Origin: SG8-40 sp963792855
GTDB lineage: Bacteria > Pseudomonadota > Gammaproteobacteria > Burkholderiales > Eutrophovitaceae
Length of the DNA stretch: 64,000 nt
Direction of reading: 5' to 3'
NCBI GenBank assembly: GCA_963792855.1
Contig: CAWBXZ010000009.1
Location: forward strand, 186,001 to 250,000
The notes under the pieces are model-generated. The model did not search any database. It saw only the letters and a program-made list of their open reading frames with translations, and was not told the origin of the DNA. Positions 8,585-18,252 of the stretch are shown here, piece by piece. The translations under genes and the position numbers were made by a program. The first letter of the stretch is position 1, and every line of letters begins with the position of its first letter.

Positions 8585-10225
8585 TTGGCAGACCGTGAGT
8601 CGATGGAATACGACGCAGTGATCGTCGGCGCGGGGCCGGCGGGGCTCGCATGCGCAATACGCCTCAAGCAACTGAGCGCCGAGAACAATACGGACCTGTC
8701 CGTGTGTATCGTTGAAAAAGGCTCGGAGGTAGGCGCGCACATTCTGTCCGGTGCGGTCATCGAACCGCGGGCGCTCAACGAACTGCTCCCCAACTGGCAG
8801 GAACTCGACGCGCCCCTGCACACTCCGGTGCAGGAGGACCGGTTGCTGTTTCTGACGGAAAAACGCGCAATCCGCCTGCCCACGCCACCGCAAATGCACA
8901 ACACGGGCAACTACATTGTCAGTCTTGGAAACGTCGTGCGCTGGCTGGGCGAACAGGCCGAATCACTCGGCATCGAAATCTATCCCGGGTTCGCGGCGAC
9001 GGAGGTGCTGTACAACGAAGACGGTTCGGTCAAGGGCGTAGCCACTGGCGATATGGGAATCGGCAAGGACGGCGAACAGACAGAAAACTATCAGCGCGGG
9101 ATCGAATTGCACGCCAGACAAACGGTTTTCGCGGAAGGCTGTCGCGGCTCATTGACGAAAACACTGTTCGACCGTTTCGACTTGCGCAAGGAGGCGGACC
9201 CGCAAACCTACGGGATCGGTATCAAGGAACTTTGGGAGGTCGATCCGTCGCGACATCAGCAAGGGCTGGTCATTCACTCGATCGGCTGGCCGCTCGACCG
9301 GGAAACCTATGGCGGCTCGTTTCTCTATCACCTCGAGGACAACCAGATTGCCGTTGGCTTCGTGATTGGTCTGGACTACCGCAATCCCCACCTTTCGCCC
9401 TACGATGAATTTCAGCGCTTCAAGACGCACCCGTCGATACGCAGCTACTTCGAGAACGGCCGCCGCATTTCCTACGGTGCTCGCGCCATCAGTGAGGGGG
9501 GATTACAGTCGTTGCCGAAGCTGTCTTTCCCAGGCGGGCTGCTCATCGGGGATACGGCAGGATTTCTCAACGTTCCGAAGATCAAGGGATCTCATACCGC
9601 AATGAAATCCGGCATGACGGCGGCCGAATCCTTGTATTCGCACCTGACGTCCGTAGCCGGTACTGCGAAATCCAATGAGGTCGGCGACTATCGAAAACGG
9701 TTGCAAGAAACCTGGTTGTGGCAGGAACTGGACCAGGTGCGCAACATCCGACCGGCCTTCCGCTGGGGTTTGTGGGGCGGGCTCGCCTATTCTGCGCTCG
9801 ATACCTATGTGCTTCGCGGCAAGGCGCCCTGGACGATGCATCATCACCCCGACCACGATCAGTTACGCAGGGCTTCCGACGCGCCACGTATCGAATACCC
9901 GAAACCGGACGGCAAGCTGACCTTCGATCGTCTGTCATCGGTGTTCATCTCGAACACCAATCACGAAGAAAACCAGGTTTGTCACCTGCAATTGAAGGAT
10001 CCCACCGTCCCGGTTGCCATCAACCTGGCCGAATACGATGGACCGGAGCAGCGTTTCTGCCCCGCCGGCGTCTACGAATTCGTGTCCGAAAACAATGCGG
10101 TACGCCTACAGATCAATGCGCAGAATTGCGTTCACTGCAAGACCTGCGACATCAAGGACCCGACCCAGAACATCAACTGGGTGCCGCCCGAAGGCGGTGG
10201 CGGGCCGAACTATCCGAACATGTAG
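8585..10225 (+). CDS. Electron transfer flavoprotein-ubiquinone oxidoreductase (ETF-QO)
   Basis: A 546-residue flavoprotein. The N-terminal FAD motif is AVIVGAGPAGLACAIRL. The C-terminal 4Fe-4S domain has CPAGVYEFV and the pair NCVHCKTCDIKDPTQNINW, ending GGGGPNYPNM, the ETF-QO signature. It takes electrons from reduced ETF and passes them to membrane quinone, linking acyl-CoA dehydrogenases to respiration. The likely start is TTG 8585, placed after AAGGAGACGACT; an internal ATG (MEYDAV) is the alternative. It is the electron outlet for EtfAB encoded at 29.2-30.9 kb. Confidence 0.96.
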   Translation: MADRESMEYDAVIVGAGPAGLACAIRLKQLSAENNTDLSVCIVEKGSEVGAHILSGAVIEPRALNELLPNWQELDAPLHTPVQEDRLLFLTEKRAIRLPTPPQMHNTGNYIVSLGNVVRWLGEQAESLGIEIYPGFAATEVLYNEDGSVKGVATGDMGIGKDGEQTENYQRGIELHARQTVFAEGCRGSLTKTLFDRFDLRKEADPQTYGIGIKELWEVDPSRHQQGLVIHSIGWPLDRETYGGSFLYHLEDNQIAVGFVIGLDYRNPHLSPYDEFQRFKTHPSIRSYFENGRRISYGARAISEGGLQSLPKLSFPGGLLIGDTAGFLNVPKIKGSHTAMKSGMTAAESLYSHLTSVAGTAKSNEVGDYRKRLQETWLWQELDQVRNIRPAFRWGLWGGLAYSALDTYVLRGKAPWTMHHHPDHDQLRRASDAPRIEYPKPDGKLTFDRLSSVFISNTNHEENQVCHLQLKDPTVPVAINLAEYDGPEQRFCPAGVYEFVSENNAVRLQINAQNCVHCKTCDIKDPTQNINWVPPEGGGGPNYPNM

Positions 10226-10320
10226 CCGACGAGGAAAATATTGCCGGTTGCGCCTGGTCGCACCCGGCGGCAAGAACGCGTCGCCACTTACGTCGTTGCG
10301 GATGTCCGCAATAATCGCTG

Positions 10321-11085
10321 CTAGCCAACTCGTCTTTTGGTGAGCGCGTCCATTACCTGCCCCACGATGTCGACGGGCACGGGAAAGACGATGGTTGAAG
10401 TCTTGTCACCCGCGATATTGGCAAGCGTCTGCAGGTAGCGAAGCTGCATCGCCTCCGGCTGCTCCGACAGCTTTTGTGCGGCCTGCAAAAGTTTCTCCGA
10501 GGCCTGCAGTTCGCCTTCGGCGTGGATGATTTTCGCCCGCCGTTCGCGTTCCGCTTCTGCCTGCTTGGCGATGGCGCGAATCATCGACTCATCGATGTCA
10601 ACGTGCTTGATCTCAACGGTTGACACCTTGATGCCCCAGGCGTCTGTCTGCACATCCAGTTGCGTCTGGATGTCCAGATTGAGTTTTTCCCGCTCTGCGA
10701 GCATTTCGTCCAGTTCGTGCTTGCCGAGAACCGCGCGCAATGTCGTTTGCGCCAACTGACCGGTTGCAATCAGATAATTCTCGACCTGTATGATGGCTTT
10801 CTCCGGATCGACCACCCTGAAATAGACCACTGCGTTGACCTTGACCGACACGTTATCGCGAGAAATAACGTCCTGACTGGGAACGTCCATGGTGACGGTA
10901 CGCAGGTCGACACGCACCATCTGCTGAATGCCAGGGATAACGATGATCAGTCCCGGCCCCTTCACCTTCCAGAAGCGGCCCAACTGAAAAACGACACCGC
11001 GTTCGTATTCGCGCAGGATGCGCAGCGCGTAGGCCAGCAGAACAACAACGCCAACCACGAGCACCAACCAGAAGTAGTTATCCAT
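10321..11085 (-). CDS. Slipin family SPFH/band 7 membrane protein
   Basis: One N-terminal membrane helix (WLVLVVGVVVLLAYAL) is followed by the SPFH domain (YERGVVFQLGRFWKVKGPGLIIV) and a helical coiled-coil stretch rich in Glu, Arg and Ala (AKQAEAERERRAKIIHAEGE). Length is about 254 residues. ATG 11085 has the ribosome site AGGAGG 6 nt upstream, partly inside the end of the nfeD gene. Slipins form membrane-scaffold oligomers and are regularly paired with NfeD-like proteases, as here. The exact role is unclear. Confidence 0.92.
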   Translation of the reverse strand: MDNYFWLVLVVGVVVLLAYALRILREYERGVVFQLGRFWKVKGPGLIIVIPGIQQMVRVDLRTVTMDVPSQDVISRDNVSVKVNAVVYFRVVDPEKAIIQVENYLIATGQLAQTTLRAVLGKHELDEMLAEREKLNLDIQTQLDVQTDAWGIKVSTVEIKHVDIDESMIRAIAKQAEAERERRAKIIHAEGELQASEKLLQAAQKLSEQPEAMQLRYLQTLANIAGDKTSTIVFPVPVDIVGQVMDALTKRRVG

Positions 11086-11087
11086 AT

Positions 11088-12485
11088 TCACCCTCCTTCG
11101 CTTTGAGGTTGTTCGCTCGCCTCAACAGACAGTTCAAGACCATTTATACCAGTCACACGAACTTTCTGGCCTTGTTTGATGACCGATTTTGTCACGGCTT
11201 TCCAGATCTCGCTGTGAACGCGTACCCAGCCCGTTGCGTCAAAATCCTCGAGCGCCGTGCCCTCAGCGCCTATCATTTCCTCGACACCACTGACCACATG
11301 TCGCCCGCGTGCCCTTATCGCCATTCCAACAATTGCCAACGCAAAACCGATGCTCAATACCGAAACGCCGGCAATCAATCCCCACGGCAACTGGAATTGG
11401 GGAACGTCGGTATCCATCAGCATCACCGATCCGACGATGAATGCAATGGCACCACCCACCCCGAGGATGCCATACGAGGTGACAAACAACTCCGCAATCA
11501 CGAGGGCAATGCCGAGGAGAATCAACGCAACGCCCACATAATTGATCGGCAGCATCTGAAAAGCATACAACGCGGTCAGCAAACTGATCGCGCCGGCGAT
11601 ACCCGGTATGAACGTGCCCGGATTGTAGAACTCGAGCAACAGTCCATAAATGCCTATCAACATCAGAATATATGCAACGCTCGGGCTGGTAATCGTCGCG
11701 AGAAACCGGTTGCGCCAATCGGGTTCAATCTCAACGATCTCGATGCCTTCGGTGCGCAGGCTTATCGCCTCGTCGTCCGCGACTTTCACCGTGCGTCCAT
11801 CCAGCTTGCGCAGCAAATCGTCCATGTCCTCTGCAATCATGTCGATCACGCCGATCCGCTGCGCTTCCTCGGCCGAAAGGCTGACCGCCTCACGCACCGC
11901 CTTCTCGGCCCATTCAGCATTGCGCCCGCGCAACTGGGCGAGGCCCCTGATATAGGCTGCGGCATCGAATACCGCCTTGCGGCGCGTCGCATCCGCCATC
12001 CAGTCCTTTTCGGTGGCTTTCGGAGAGTCCGCCCGATCAGCCGGGCGCGTCTGCTCGTCGCCCGGTTCGGGTTTTTCCTGCGGCTTGGGTGCGCCCGGCG
12101 CGCCGATCGAAATTGGCGTCGCCGCGCCCAGGTTCGTTGCCGGCGACATCACCGCAACGTGACTCGCGTAAAGGATGTAGGTGCCGGCGCTCGCCGCTCT
12201 CGCCCCGGCCGGTTGCACAAAAGCGACGACAGGGATCGGTGAAGCAAGTATGTCCTTGATGATGTCGCGCATTGCGCCATCCAGCCCACCGGGTGTGTCC
12301 ATGCGCAGTACTACAAACTGCGCATCGAGCGCCTTTGCCTCTTCGACACCACGATGGAAATAATCGGCTGTTGCAGGTCCAATGGCGCCGTCGATGCCGA
12401 GCACGACAACCCGCTCGTCCCCCGCTGCAATGACAACGCGGGTCAACGCCAGCAATAACAGGCAACACATCAATCGCATCATCAC
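11088..12485 (-). CDS. NfeD family membrane serine protease (ClpP-like domain plus NfeD)
   Basis: A 465-residue protein with a signal-like N-terminus (LMCCLLLLALTRVVIAAG), a ClpP-class serine protease domain with LRMDTPGGLDGAM and the nucleophile region GARAASAGTYIL, a charged linker rich in Pro, Glu and Asp (about 145-170), then four or five membrane helices and a C-terminal OB-fold NfeD domain. Long NfeD proteins (NfeD1b type) cleave the C-terminus of slipin-type partners. Its gene is directly upstream of the slipin, with a minimal gap. Confidence 0.93.
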   Translation of the reverse strand: MMMRLMCCLLLLALTRVVIAAGDERVVVLGIDGAIGPATADYFHRGVEEAKALDAQFVVLRMDTPGGLDGAMRDIIKDILASPIPVVAFVQPAGARAASAGTYILYASHVAVMSPATNLGAATPISIGAPGAPKPQEKPEPGDEQTRPADRADSPKATEKDWMADATRRKAVFDAAAYIRGLAQLRGRNAEWAEKAVREAVSLSAEEAQRIGVIDMIAEDMDDLLRKLDGRTVKVADDEAISLRTEGIEIVEIEPDWRNRFLATITSPSVAYILMLIGIYGLLLEFYNPGTFIPGIAGAISLLTALYAFQMLPINYVGVALILLGIALVIAELFVTSYGILGVGGAIAFIVGSVMLMDTDVPQFQLPWGLIAGVSVLSIGFALAIVGMAIRARGRHVVSGVEEMIGAEGTALEDFDATGWVRVHSEIWKAVTKSVIKQGQKVRVTGINGLELSVEASEQPQSEGG

Positions 12486-12519
12486 CCCCGCATCACAATG
12501 GATGAGCGTTCCGACAAAT

Positions 12520-12969
12520 TCACTCCGCCCGCAACCAGGTCTGGGTCCGGCCGATCAAGGATATGCCGATAAAACCACGAACGTCGAGCGCCTGCCCGTC
12601 GTCCGAGAGAGTCATCTTGCAGCGGTAAATCTTGCCGTTATCAGGATCGAGGATCTGACCGCCCTTCCATACACCGCCGTCGTCCTTCAGACCCCACAGG
12701 ATGGTCATGCCGACAACCGGCTTGTCCTTGCGCTCACCCTTGCATTTGTCACACAAGTTTTCCGGATCGTCGCCCGGAAACGGAAAAATCTTCTCCACCT
12801 TACCCTGCAACTCGCCGTTGACCTCCTCGATGCGCACATGAGATCGCGGGTTGCCTGTGCCATCGTCGATTGTCTTCCACAAACCGACCGGTGTCGCGGT
12901 CTGCGCCATCGCCGCGTCGATGAACAATAAAAACATCGCGAGCGCGCCGCCTGTCAACCACTGTTTCAT
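12520..12969 (-). CDS. DUF2147 family secreted protein
   Basis: A 149-residue protein with a signal peptide (MKQWLTGGALAMFLLFIDAAMAQ) and one DUF2147 domain: GLWKTIDDGTGNPRSHVRI, a CDKCKGERKDKPVVGM segment and GFIGISLIGRTQTWLR at the end. The ATG at 12969 follows a near-perfect Shine-Dalgarno AGGAGGTG. Such proteins are predicted lipocalin-like periplasmic proteins without a known reaction. A TAGAAT (13050-13045, minus) could be its -10 element, but no convincing -35 box is seen. Confidence 0.88.
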   Translation of the reverse strand: MKQWLTGGALAMFLLFIDAAMAQTATPVGLWKTIDDGTGNPRSHVRIEEVNGELQGKVEKIFPFPGDDPENLCDKCKGERKDKPVVGMTILWGLKDDGGVWKGGQILDPDNGKIYRCKMTLSDDGQALDVRGFIGISLIGRTQTWLRAE

Positions 12970-13166
12970 TACACCTCCTGATAATCCGGTTTCACACGTC
13001 AAGCTCGTGTTTACAGAACATGAGACCTTTCGAGTTTCGAGGTGATTCTACTCCGGGCCGGTACTTCGTGTAGGCCGTCCGGGGTTACAAAATGGGCATC
13101 AATCGCTATCTTTCATGCAGACAAAGCCATCTTGCGGGAAATCGCAGCCCTCGCTCCGCTGCCCGT

Positions 13167-15122
13167 CTACCCGGCTGCCCGCAGCCCCGCTAGCGCAAGC
13201 GCATCCCTCAGTGCATGCCGATCAATGTCCCTCTCATAGGGCTGCAATTGTGCAAATGCCACAGGATCGAAGTCCGGGTACCCTTGCAACAACTCCGCCA
13301 CGGCGCTTTCCATGGCTGCAGTGTTACCGGCTCGCGCCAACGTAGCAACACGATAGACCAGATCATCGACCCGCAGGCGGCTGATATTATCCAGCGCATG
13401 CAGTGCTTCCTGGTAACGCTCCAGATGAAACAACGGCCGCGCAAGATGCGTCCAGTAGCGTTGCGGATGATACGGATTCAGCCTCATGGACTTCCTGACC
13501 CAGTTTTCGGCTTCTTCGTGTCTGCCGAGAAATGTAAGAATTTCACCCATCGAGCAAACTGACCGGTCATCGTTGGGATTTAGAAACAGCGCCCGCTCCT
13601 GGTGCCATAGCGCGCGTTTCAGGTTCCGCCGCATCAGCGCTATCTGCGCAAGCAATCGGTGGCATTCGCTCTCATTCTCGTCGAGTTCGAGCCCGCGACG
13701 CGCTGCCGCCTCGCTACGGTCAACCAGTTTCGGAATCTCGTCCAGCTTGAATACCATCGCCTGCCCGAGTCCACAGGCAAGCCAGGCATGCGCCAGAGCG
13801 TAGTCCGGATCTTTCTCGACCGCACGTTCGAATAGCTCGATACCCTTGCGGCAGTCATCCGCAGTAAAGCGATGGTGGTGATCCTTGCCTCGGAGGAGGA
13901 TATCGTAGGCGTCCAGGCGCTCCGGGACCGCCTTGCGGGCGTTGGCCAATCTCGCTGCCTCCACCTGGCCGGCCAGTATCGACACAAGCGTCGAGGTAAT
14001 TTCATCCTGCAGGACGAACACATCCTCCAGTTCTCTGTCGAAACGGTCCGCCCACAAGTTTTTCTCGCCTGACGCATCCAGTAGCTGAACGTTGATCCGC
14101 ACTCTCTTGCCAACGCGCTGCAGACTACCGCGAACCAGAAACTGCGCTCCGAGCTCTTGCGCGATCTGGCGATCCGGAACGCTGCGATCGCGGTACCGAA
14201 ACGACGAACCACGTGCGGTCACCACCAATCCGCTGAACCTCGAGAGTGCGGTGATCAGGTCTTCGACCATGCCATCGACAAAATAGGTATTCTCTTCGCC
14301 GGAGAGGTTGTCGAACGGAAGAACAGCGACCGCCGGCTTCTCCGGTACAGCCGGTTCCGGACTCGCTTCCCTGTTGCTGTTTCCCCGGCGATTGTCACCC
14401 GGCGCTATTTTTTGAATGCTGGCATACAAGGCACTGATCTCGATGCCAGGTTCTGCATCGAGTTCACGCCGCAGCGCTCCAACACAAGCCCGATACTGGC
14501 GCAATGCATCCGAGCGGCGGCCCGTTTGCAGGAAAAGTCGCATCAGTGACGCGTGCGCAGCTTCGCAGGCCGGATCCATCACAAGCCTTCGATTAAGCGT
14601 TTCCATGGCATCGGCCACCCGGTCATCGGCAATCAGCAGTTCAACGAGTTTGTCCGCCACCTCGCATGCTATCTGCCGAAACCGGGTACGCGCCGGCATC
14701 AGCCACTCTTCAAATACCGGCTCACGCATTGTCATGCCCGACAGAAGATCGCCGGCATACAGTTGAAGGCAACGACGCAGGCTATCGATTTCTTCGAGCC
14801 TGGAGAGACGCTCGAATTCCATCACGTCGACAGCGCAGCTTTGATGATCAAGCGCCAGAGATTCGCCATCGGCAATCACGAGTGATTCGCTGCAAGAGCG
14901 AACCTTTGACAAAGCCTGACGCAAATTGTGGCGTGCCCGCTCTTCTCCTGTCCGCCCCCACAACAACGTGGCCAGTTGCTCTCGGGTATGAGCATGTCCG
15001 CCCTCAACAGCCAGATATCCAATCAAGGCAATGGCTTTTTTCGACTTGAAGTCGATACGCCCCCCTCCCGGCCGAAGAACTTCGGCACGCCCAAGAACGT
15101 TTATTTGCAGAGCCAGGCTCAC
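13167..15122 (-). CDS. SARP/BTAD-type transcriptional regulator with TolB-like domain and TPRs
   Basis: A 651-residue multidomain protein. Residues 1-95 form an OmpR/DnrI-type winged helix (KSKKAIALIGYLAVEGGHAHTREQLATLLWG), 100-245 a bacterial transcriptional activation (BTAD) domain, 270-400 a TolB-like/adenylate-cyclase-associated domain (VAVLPFDNLSGEENTYFVDGM, LVRGSLQRVGKRVRINVQL), and 410-640 TPR repeats. It is predicted to bind DNA and sense an unknown signal through the C-terminal part. It is divergent from the TPR38-like/flavin reductase/ACAD-like genes, which it probably controls. Confidence 0.88.
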   Translation of the reverse strand: MSLALQINVLGRAEVLRPGGGRIDFKSKKAIALIGYLAVEGGHAHTREQLATLLWGRTGEERARHNLRQALSKVRSCSESLVIADGESLALDHQSCAVDVMEFERLSRLEEIDSLRRCLQLYAGDLLSGMTMREPVFEEWLMPARTRFRQIACEVADKLVELLIADDRVADAMETLNRRLVMDPACEAAHASLMRLFLQTGRRSDALRQYRACVGALRRELDAEPGIEISALYASIQKIAPGDNRRGNSNREASPEPAVPEKPAVAVLPFDNLSGEENTYFVDGMVEDLITALSRFSGLVVTARGSSFRYRDRSVPDRQIAQELGAQFLVRGSLQRVGKRVRINVQLLDASGEKNLWADRFDRELEDVFVLQDEITSTLVSILAGQVEAARLANARKAVPERLDAYDILLRGKDHHHRFTADDCRKGIELFERAVEKDPDYALAHAWLACGLGQAMVFKLDEIPKLVDRSEAAARRGLELDENESECHRLLAQIALMRRNLKRALWHQERALFLNPNDDRSVCSMGEILTFLGRHEEAENWVRKSMRLNPYHPQRYWTHLARPLFHLERYQEALHALDNISRLRVDDLVYRVATLARAGNTAAMESAVAELLQGYPDFDPVAFAQLQPYERDIDRHALRDALALAGLRAAG

Positions 15123-15239
15123 GGAAACCGATTATAGACGCGAAATAGACGTCGAAAGAACGCGAAACTGACCAGCGAAATGACGCGCTGTCCGGATGAT
15201 GCAACCGTCAACTTGGAAATCATTATCAGGAGATCGTTC

Positions 15240-16320
15240 ATGAATACCTACCAAGCACATCAGGGCCATTCCCCGACATTGGCGATGTCACACGACAAGG
15301 TAAACGCTTCGGCGAAGGGAGGGAAAAGTCACCTTGCCCGTACCCGAGCATTCAAGCGGAAGAACCCTGCAACCATCCGACGTCGCCCAGCCTACCACCA
15401 TGGCGGTTGGCAGAAACCCAGACGTCAAATCGTACCCGGGTATTTCCACACATGCTGACTGCGCCAGCTTGCGCAGCCCTTCATTGAGAGCATCCGTAAC
15501 CTTTCAGCGGTTCGATCAACCTTCATTCTGCAAGGAAAACGTCATTCAATCACAGGGGCAACAGCAAACCCAATGCGCACCAGACAGGACTCTGCCAAAC
15601 CGATTCGGGGAACCGGTGTGCGACAACAGCGGCTACGTCGTATTCTCCAAAGGAGAAATCGGCAAAAAGCACGTGCTGGCTCATCGCTTGCTCGATAGCG
15701 GCGAATCCGAACGCGGCTACCACATGCTGGGCGCATGGCTGGCAGGACGTTCTGGACACGGGACGCAGTGGATTCACATTCAATGGCATATGGCAGTGTT
15801 CGAACTCTCGCTAGGCCGTTGGCAAGCAGTCCTGAACCGGTTCTGGCGCCACATCCTTCCCGCTGTTCTGACGTCAGATGATGCATTAACCGACGCACCT
15901 GCATTGCTGTGGCGCCTCGCACTTGAAACAACCGGACAGGTTTGCCTGCCATGGGACAGCGTTCGCGATCGGGCACTGCTGTCTTTGCAAGGGCCATGCT
16001 CCGCATTTGTAAAGCTTCACAATCTGCTCGCGCTGGCCGGTGCTGGGGACATCGAAAATCTCGACAAATGGACCCGCCGCCAGACAACGCATGCGTGCTC
16101 GCCCGAAGACGGCCTTCTGCTCCGATTCGCAGTCACGCTCAAATCATTTGCCGCTGGAGATTTCGCGAATGCAGCTTCGGATTTGGCAACGCTCGCACCG
16201 AAGGTATCCCGGATCGGCGGAAGCCGCGCCCAGAACGAAATATTTCTCAAAATGCGGGACGCCGCTCGCCAGAGGGTCGCAATCAAAGCGCGCTCGGCAC
16301 CGCTTCTTGATGCCGCGTGA
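15240..16320 (+). CDS. TTC38-like tetratricopeptide protein, probably frameshifted near its start
   Basis: The body (from 15334) has segments like those of bacterial TTC38-type proteins: VLAHRLLDSGESERGYHMLGAWL, WIHIQWHMAVFELSLGRWQAVL, DAPALLWRLALE and LLALAGAGDIENL. The best start is ATG 15240, after CAGGAG, but that frame runs to 15458 with a basic, unlikely sequence. The body is read one frame over. One extra base in the run GGGAGGGAAAAG (about 15317-15328) would join them into about 360 residues. The N-terminal TPRs usual in the family seem short or absent. Function is unknown; it sits first in a set with a flavin reductase and an ACAD-fold protein. Confidence 0.6.
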
Positions 16321-16349
16321 TTTCGATTCTCCCGCGAAAGGAAACAACC

Positions 16350-16955
16350 ATGCCCGCTTCTGCCCGCGGTGGCCGGCCAATATGCCACCCCAACGAAACA
16401 AGGCGCTTGTCCGACATCATGGGTGTCGCGACTTCGGGCCCGAAAAGCCGGACGGCCCGTGCCGGCGGCTCCGTTACCGAGGAATTCGTCAGCGCAATGA
16501 GGGCGGCAACGACCGGCGTGAATGTGATTACCACCGACGGTCCGGCCGGCCGCTTTGGCCTGACGGTCAGTGCGATGTGCTCTGTATCCGCGGAGCCGCC
16601 GATGCTGCTCGCATGTATCAATCGGAAAAATCCGATTTGTCCCGCGATACGGCGTAATCTGGTCTTTTGCGTGAACGTCCTGGCCACCGGACAACATCAC
16701 CTGGCCAGCATCTTTGCGGGGATGGCGCAGAGCGGCCAAGCCTACGACTTTGACTCCGCCCAATGGAGGCGCGGCGCCACCGATGCGCCTCGTCTCGCGG
16801 ACGCAACCGCCACTTTCGATTGCGTACTCGAAAACGCTTACACGGCCGGCACGCACTACATCTTCGTCGGTCGCGTAGCAGCTGCAACCTCGCATGACGC
16901 GACACCCTTGCTTTATACCAACCGGCGATACGGCTTCCCGCTGACATGGGAATAA
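16350..16955 (+). CDS. Flavin reductase-like domain protein (FMN-binding)
   Basis: A 201-residue protein of the flavin reductase/HpaC-like split-barrel family: FVSAMRAATTGVNVITTDGP, GRFGLTVSAMCSVSAEPPMLLACINR, FCVNVLATGQ and the terminal GRVAAA segment. ATG 16350 follows GAAAGGAAACAACC. Such proteins supply reduced flavin from NAD(P)H to a partner monooxygenase. The gene directly downstream encodes an ACAD-fold protein of the kind that can act as the FMNH2-using monooxygenase, so a two-component system is a reasonable inference. An N-terminal extension of about 40 residues is unusual. Confidence 0.88.
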   Translation: MPASARGGRPICHPNETRRLSDIMGVATSGPKSRTARAGGSVTEEFVSAMRAATTGVNVITTDGPAGRFGLTVSAMCSVSAEPPMLLACINRKNPICPAIRRNLVFCVNVLATGQHHLASIFAGMAQSGQAYDFDSAQWRRGATDAPRLADATATFDCVLENAYTAGTHYIFVGRVAAATSHDATPLLYTNRRYGFPLTWE

Positions 16956-17011
16956 ACAGCTATCGCCGCATTGACTCAATCAGCAACCGCCACCTTCTCA
17001 AGGAGACCAAA

Positions 17012-18163
17012 ATGAACGCCCCGGCTAACAATTACGTTCAAGCAACCGCATCAAGTGCAAACTGGCTGGACCTGGCTCGCGCACTGGGAGCAGAGTTTGC
17101 AAAGCGCGCATCGGACGACGATCGGAGTGGAACATTTGTTTCCAGCAATTACAGCGATCTGAAACAACATGGCTTCTTTTCCGCCGGTATACCGTCAGAG
17201 CTCGGTGGCGGAGGCGCAACCTACGCGGACCTGTCCGCCGTCATAAGGGAAATCGGACGGCACTGCGGCTCCACCGCTCTCGCTTTTTCAATGCATTCAC
17301 ATCCCGTCGCGGCGAATGTCTACAAGTATCACCGCGGCGATGAGACTGCCCGGAAGGCATTGCAAAAAATTGCACGGGACCGCTTGATCATCGCGGGAAC
17401 CGGTGCCAACGACTGGCTGGAGTCCTCCGGCCGCACTGAACGCGTCAAGGATGGCTATCTGGTCAACGCGCACAAGCGATTCGTCAGCGGCTCCGCCGGC
17501 GCTGATCTGCTTGTTACGAGCGCAAGCTACCGGGCAAACGACCAGACGGAAATTCTTCACTTCGCCATCCCCTTCGCCACCGAAGGTGTTGAAATCGTCG
17601 AAACCTGGGACACACTCGGAATGCGCGGTACCGGCTCACACGATGTCGTGCTCGAAAACGTATTCATTCCGGACGGAAACATTGTCGGGAGACGTCCTGC
17701 CGGCGTGTGGCACCCCATGTGGAATGTCACCCTGCCCATCGCCATGCCGCTCATTGTTTCCGCCTATGTCGGAATGGCCGAAGCCTCGGCAGATCTGGCA
17801 ATCAAAGCAGCCAGGCACAAGCATTCGGAACTCGCGCCGGCGATTGGTCAAATACTGAATTCACTCACATCGGCACAGTTGGCGCTGTCCGACATGGTCA
17901 GGCTCAACGACAACCTCGGCTTTGACGGAACTACCGAACTTGCGAGTCAGATACTCGTGCGCAAATCGCTTGCCGCCGAGGCTGCAAAGACTACCGTTGA
18001 ACTGGCTTCCGACGTGGTTGGCGGACCAGGATTCTTCCGCGGTCACCCGATTGAAAGGATCGTGCGCGACGTGCGCGCCATTCATTTTCATCCACTGCCG
18101 TCGCGACGACAACAGGTCTTCAGCGGGCGCACCGTTCTGGGCTACGATCCGGTAACGGGATAA
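17012..18163 (+). CDS. Acyl-CoA dehydrogenase-fold flavoprotein, possible flavin-dependent monooxygenase
   Basis: A 383-residue ACAD-superfamily protein: N-terminal helical domain (FFSAGIPSELGGGGATYADL), middle beta domain (WDTLGMRGTGSHDVVLENVFIP) and C-terminal helical domain (DVVGGPGFFRGHPIERIVRDVRAIHFHPLPSRRQQVF). ATG 17012 follows CAAGGAGACC. The C-terminal LYEGT-type catalytic-Glu segment of true acyl-CoA dehydrogenases is missing, and HPLPSRRQQVFSGRTVLG is closer to DszC/HpaB-like oxygenases of this fold. With the flavin reductase 56 bp upstream, I infer a two-component monooxygenase of unknown substrate. A genuine dehydrogenase is not excluded. Confidence 0.8.
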   Translation: MNAPANNYVQATASSANWLDLARALGAEFAKRASDDDRSGTFVSSNYSDLKQHGFFSAGIPSELGGGGATYADLSAVIREIGRHCGSTALAFSMHSHPVAANVYKYHRGDETARKALQKIARDRLIIAGTGANDWLESSGRTERVKDGYLVNAHKRFVSGSAGADLLVTSASYRANDQTEILHFAIPFATEGVEIVETWDTLGMRGTGSHDVVLENVFIPDGNIVGRRPAGVWHPMWNVTLPIAMPLIVSAYVGMAEASADLAIKAARHKHSELAPAIGQILNSLTSAQLALSDMVRLNDNLGFDGTTELASQILVRKSLAAEAAKTTVELASDVVGGPGFFRGHPIERIVRDVRAIHFHPLPSRRQQVFSGRTVLGYDPVTG

Positions 18164-18185
18164 GGCCGCGCCTGATCGAGAATCC

Positions 18186-18223
18186 TGCCACGGGTGAACA
18201 GCCTGTCGCGTCCGCCCGTGGCA
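18186..18223. terminator. Hairpin between convergent genes
   Basis: TGCCACGGG (18186-18194) and CCCGTGGCA (18215-18223) form a perfect 9-bp stem around a 20-nt loop. It lies between the ends of the ACAD-like gene and the thiolase gene, so it may stop transcription from both sides. No T-tract follows on either strand. Confidence 0.45.
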
Positions 18224-18252
18224 CGCACGAGCGGTTTACCCCAGCAAAGCCG

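Noticed and set aside
11103..12242. A 379-codon plus-strand frame over nfeD
   Set aside because: Antisense to nfeD; lacks a start site and conserved motif.
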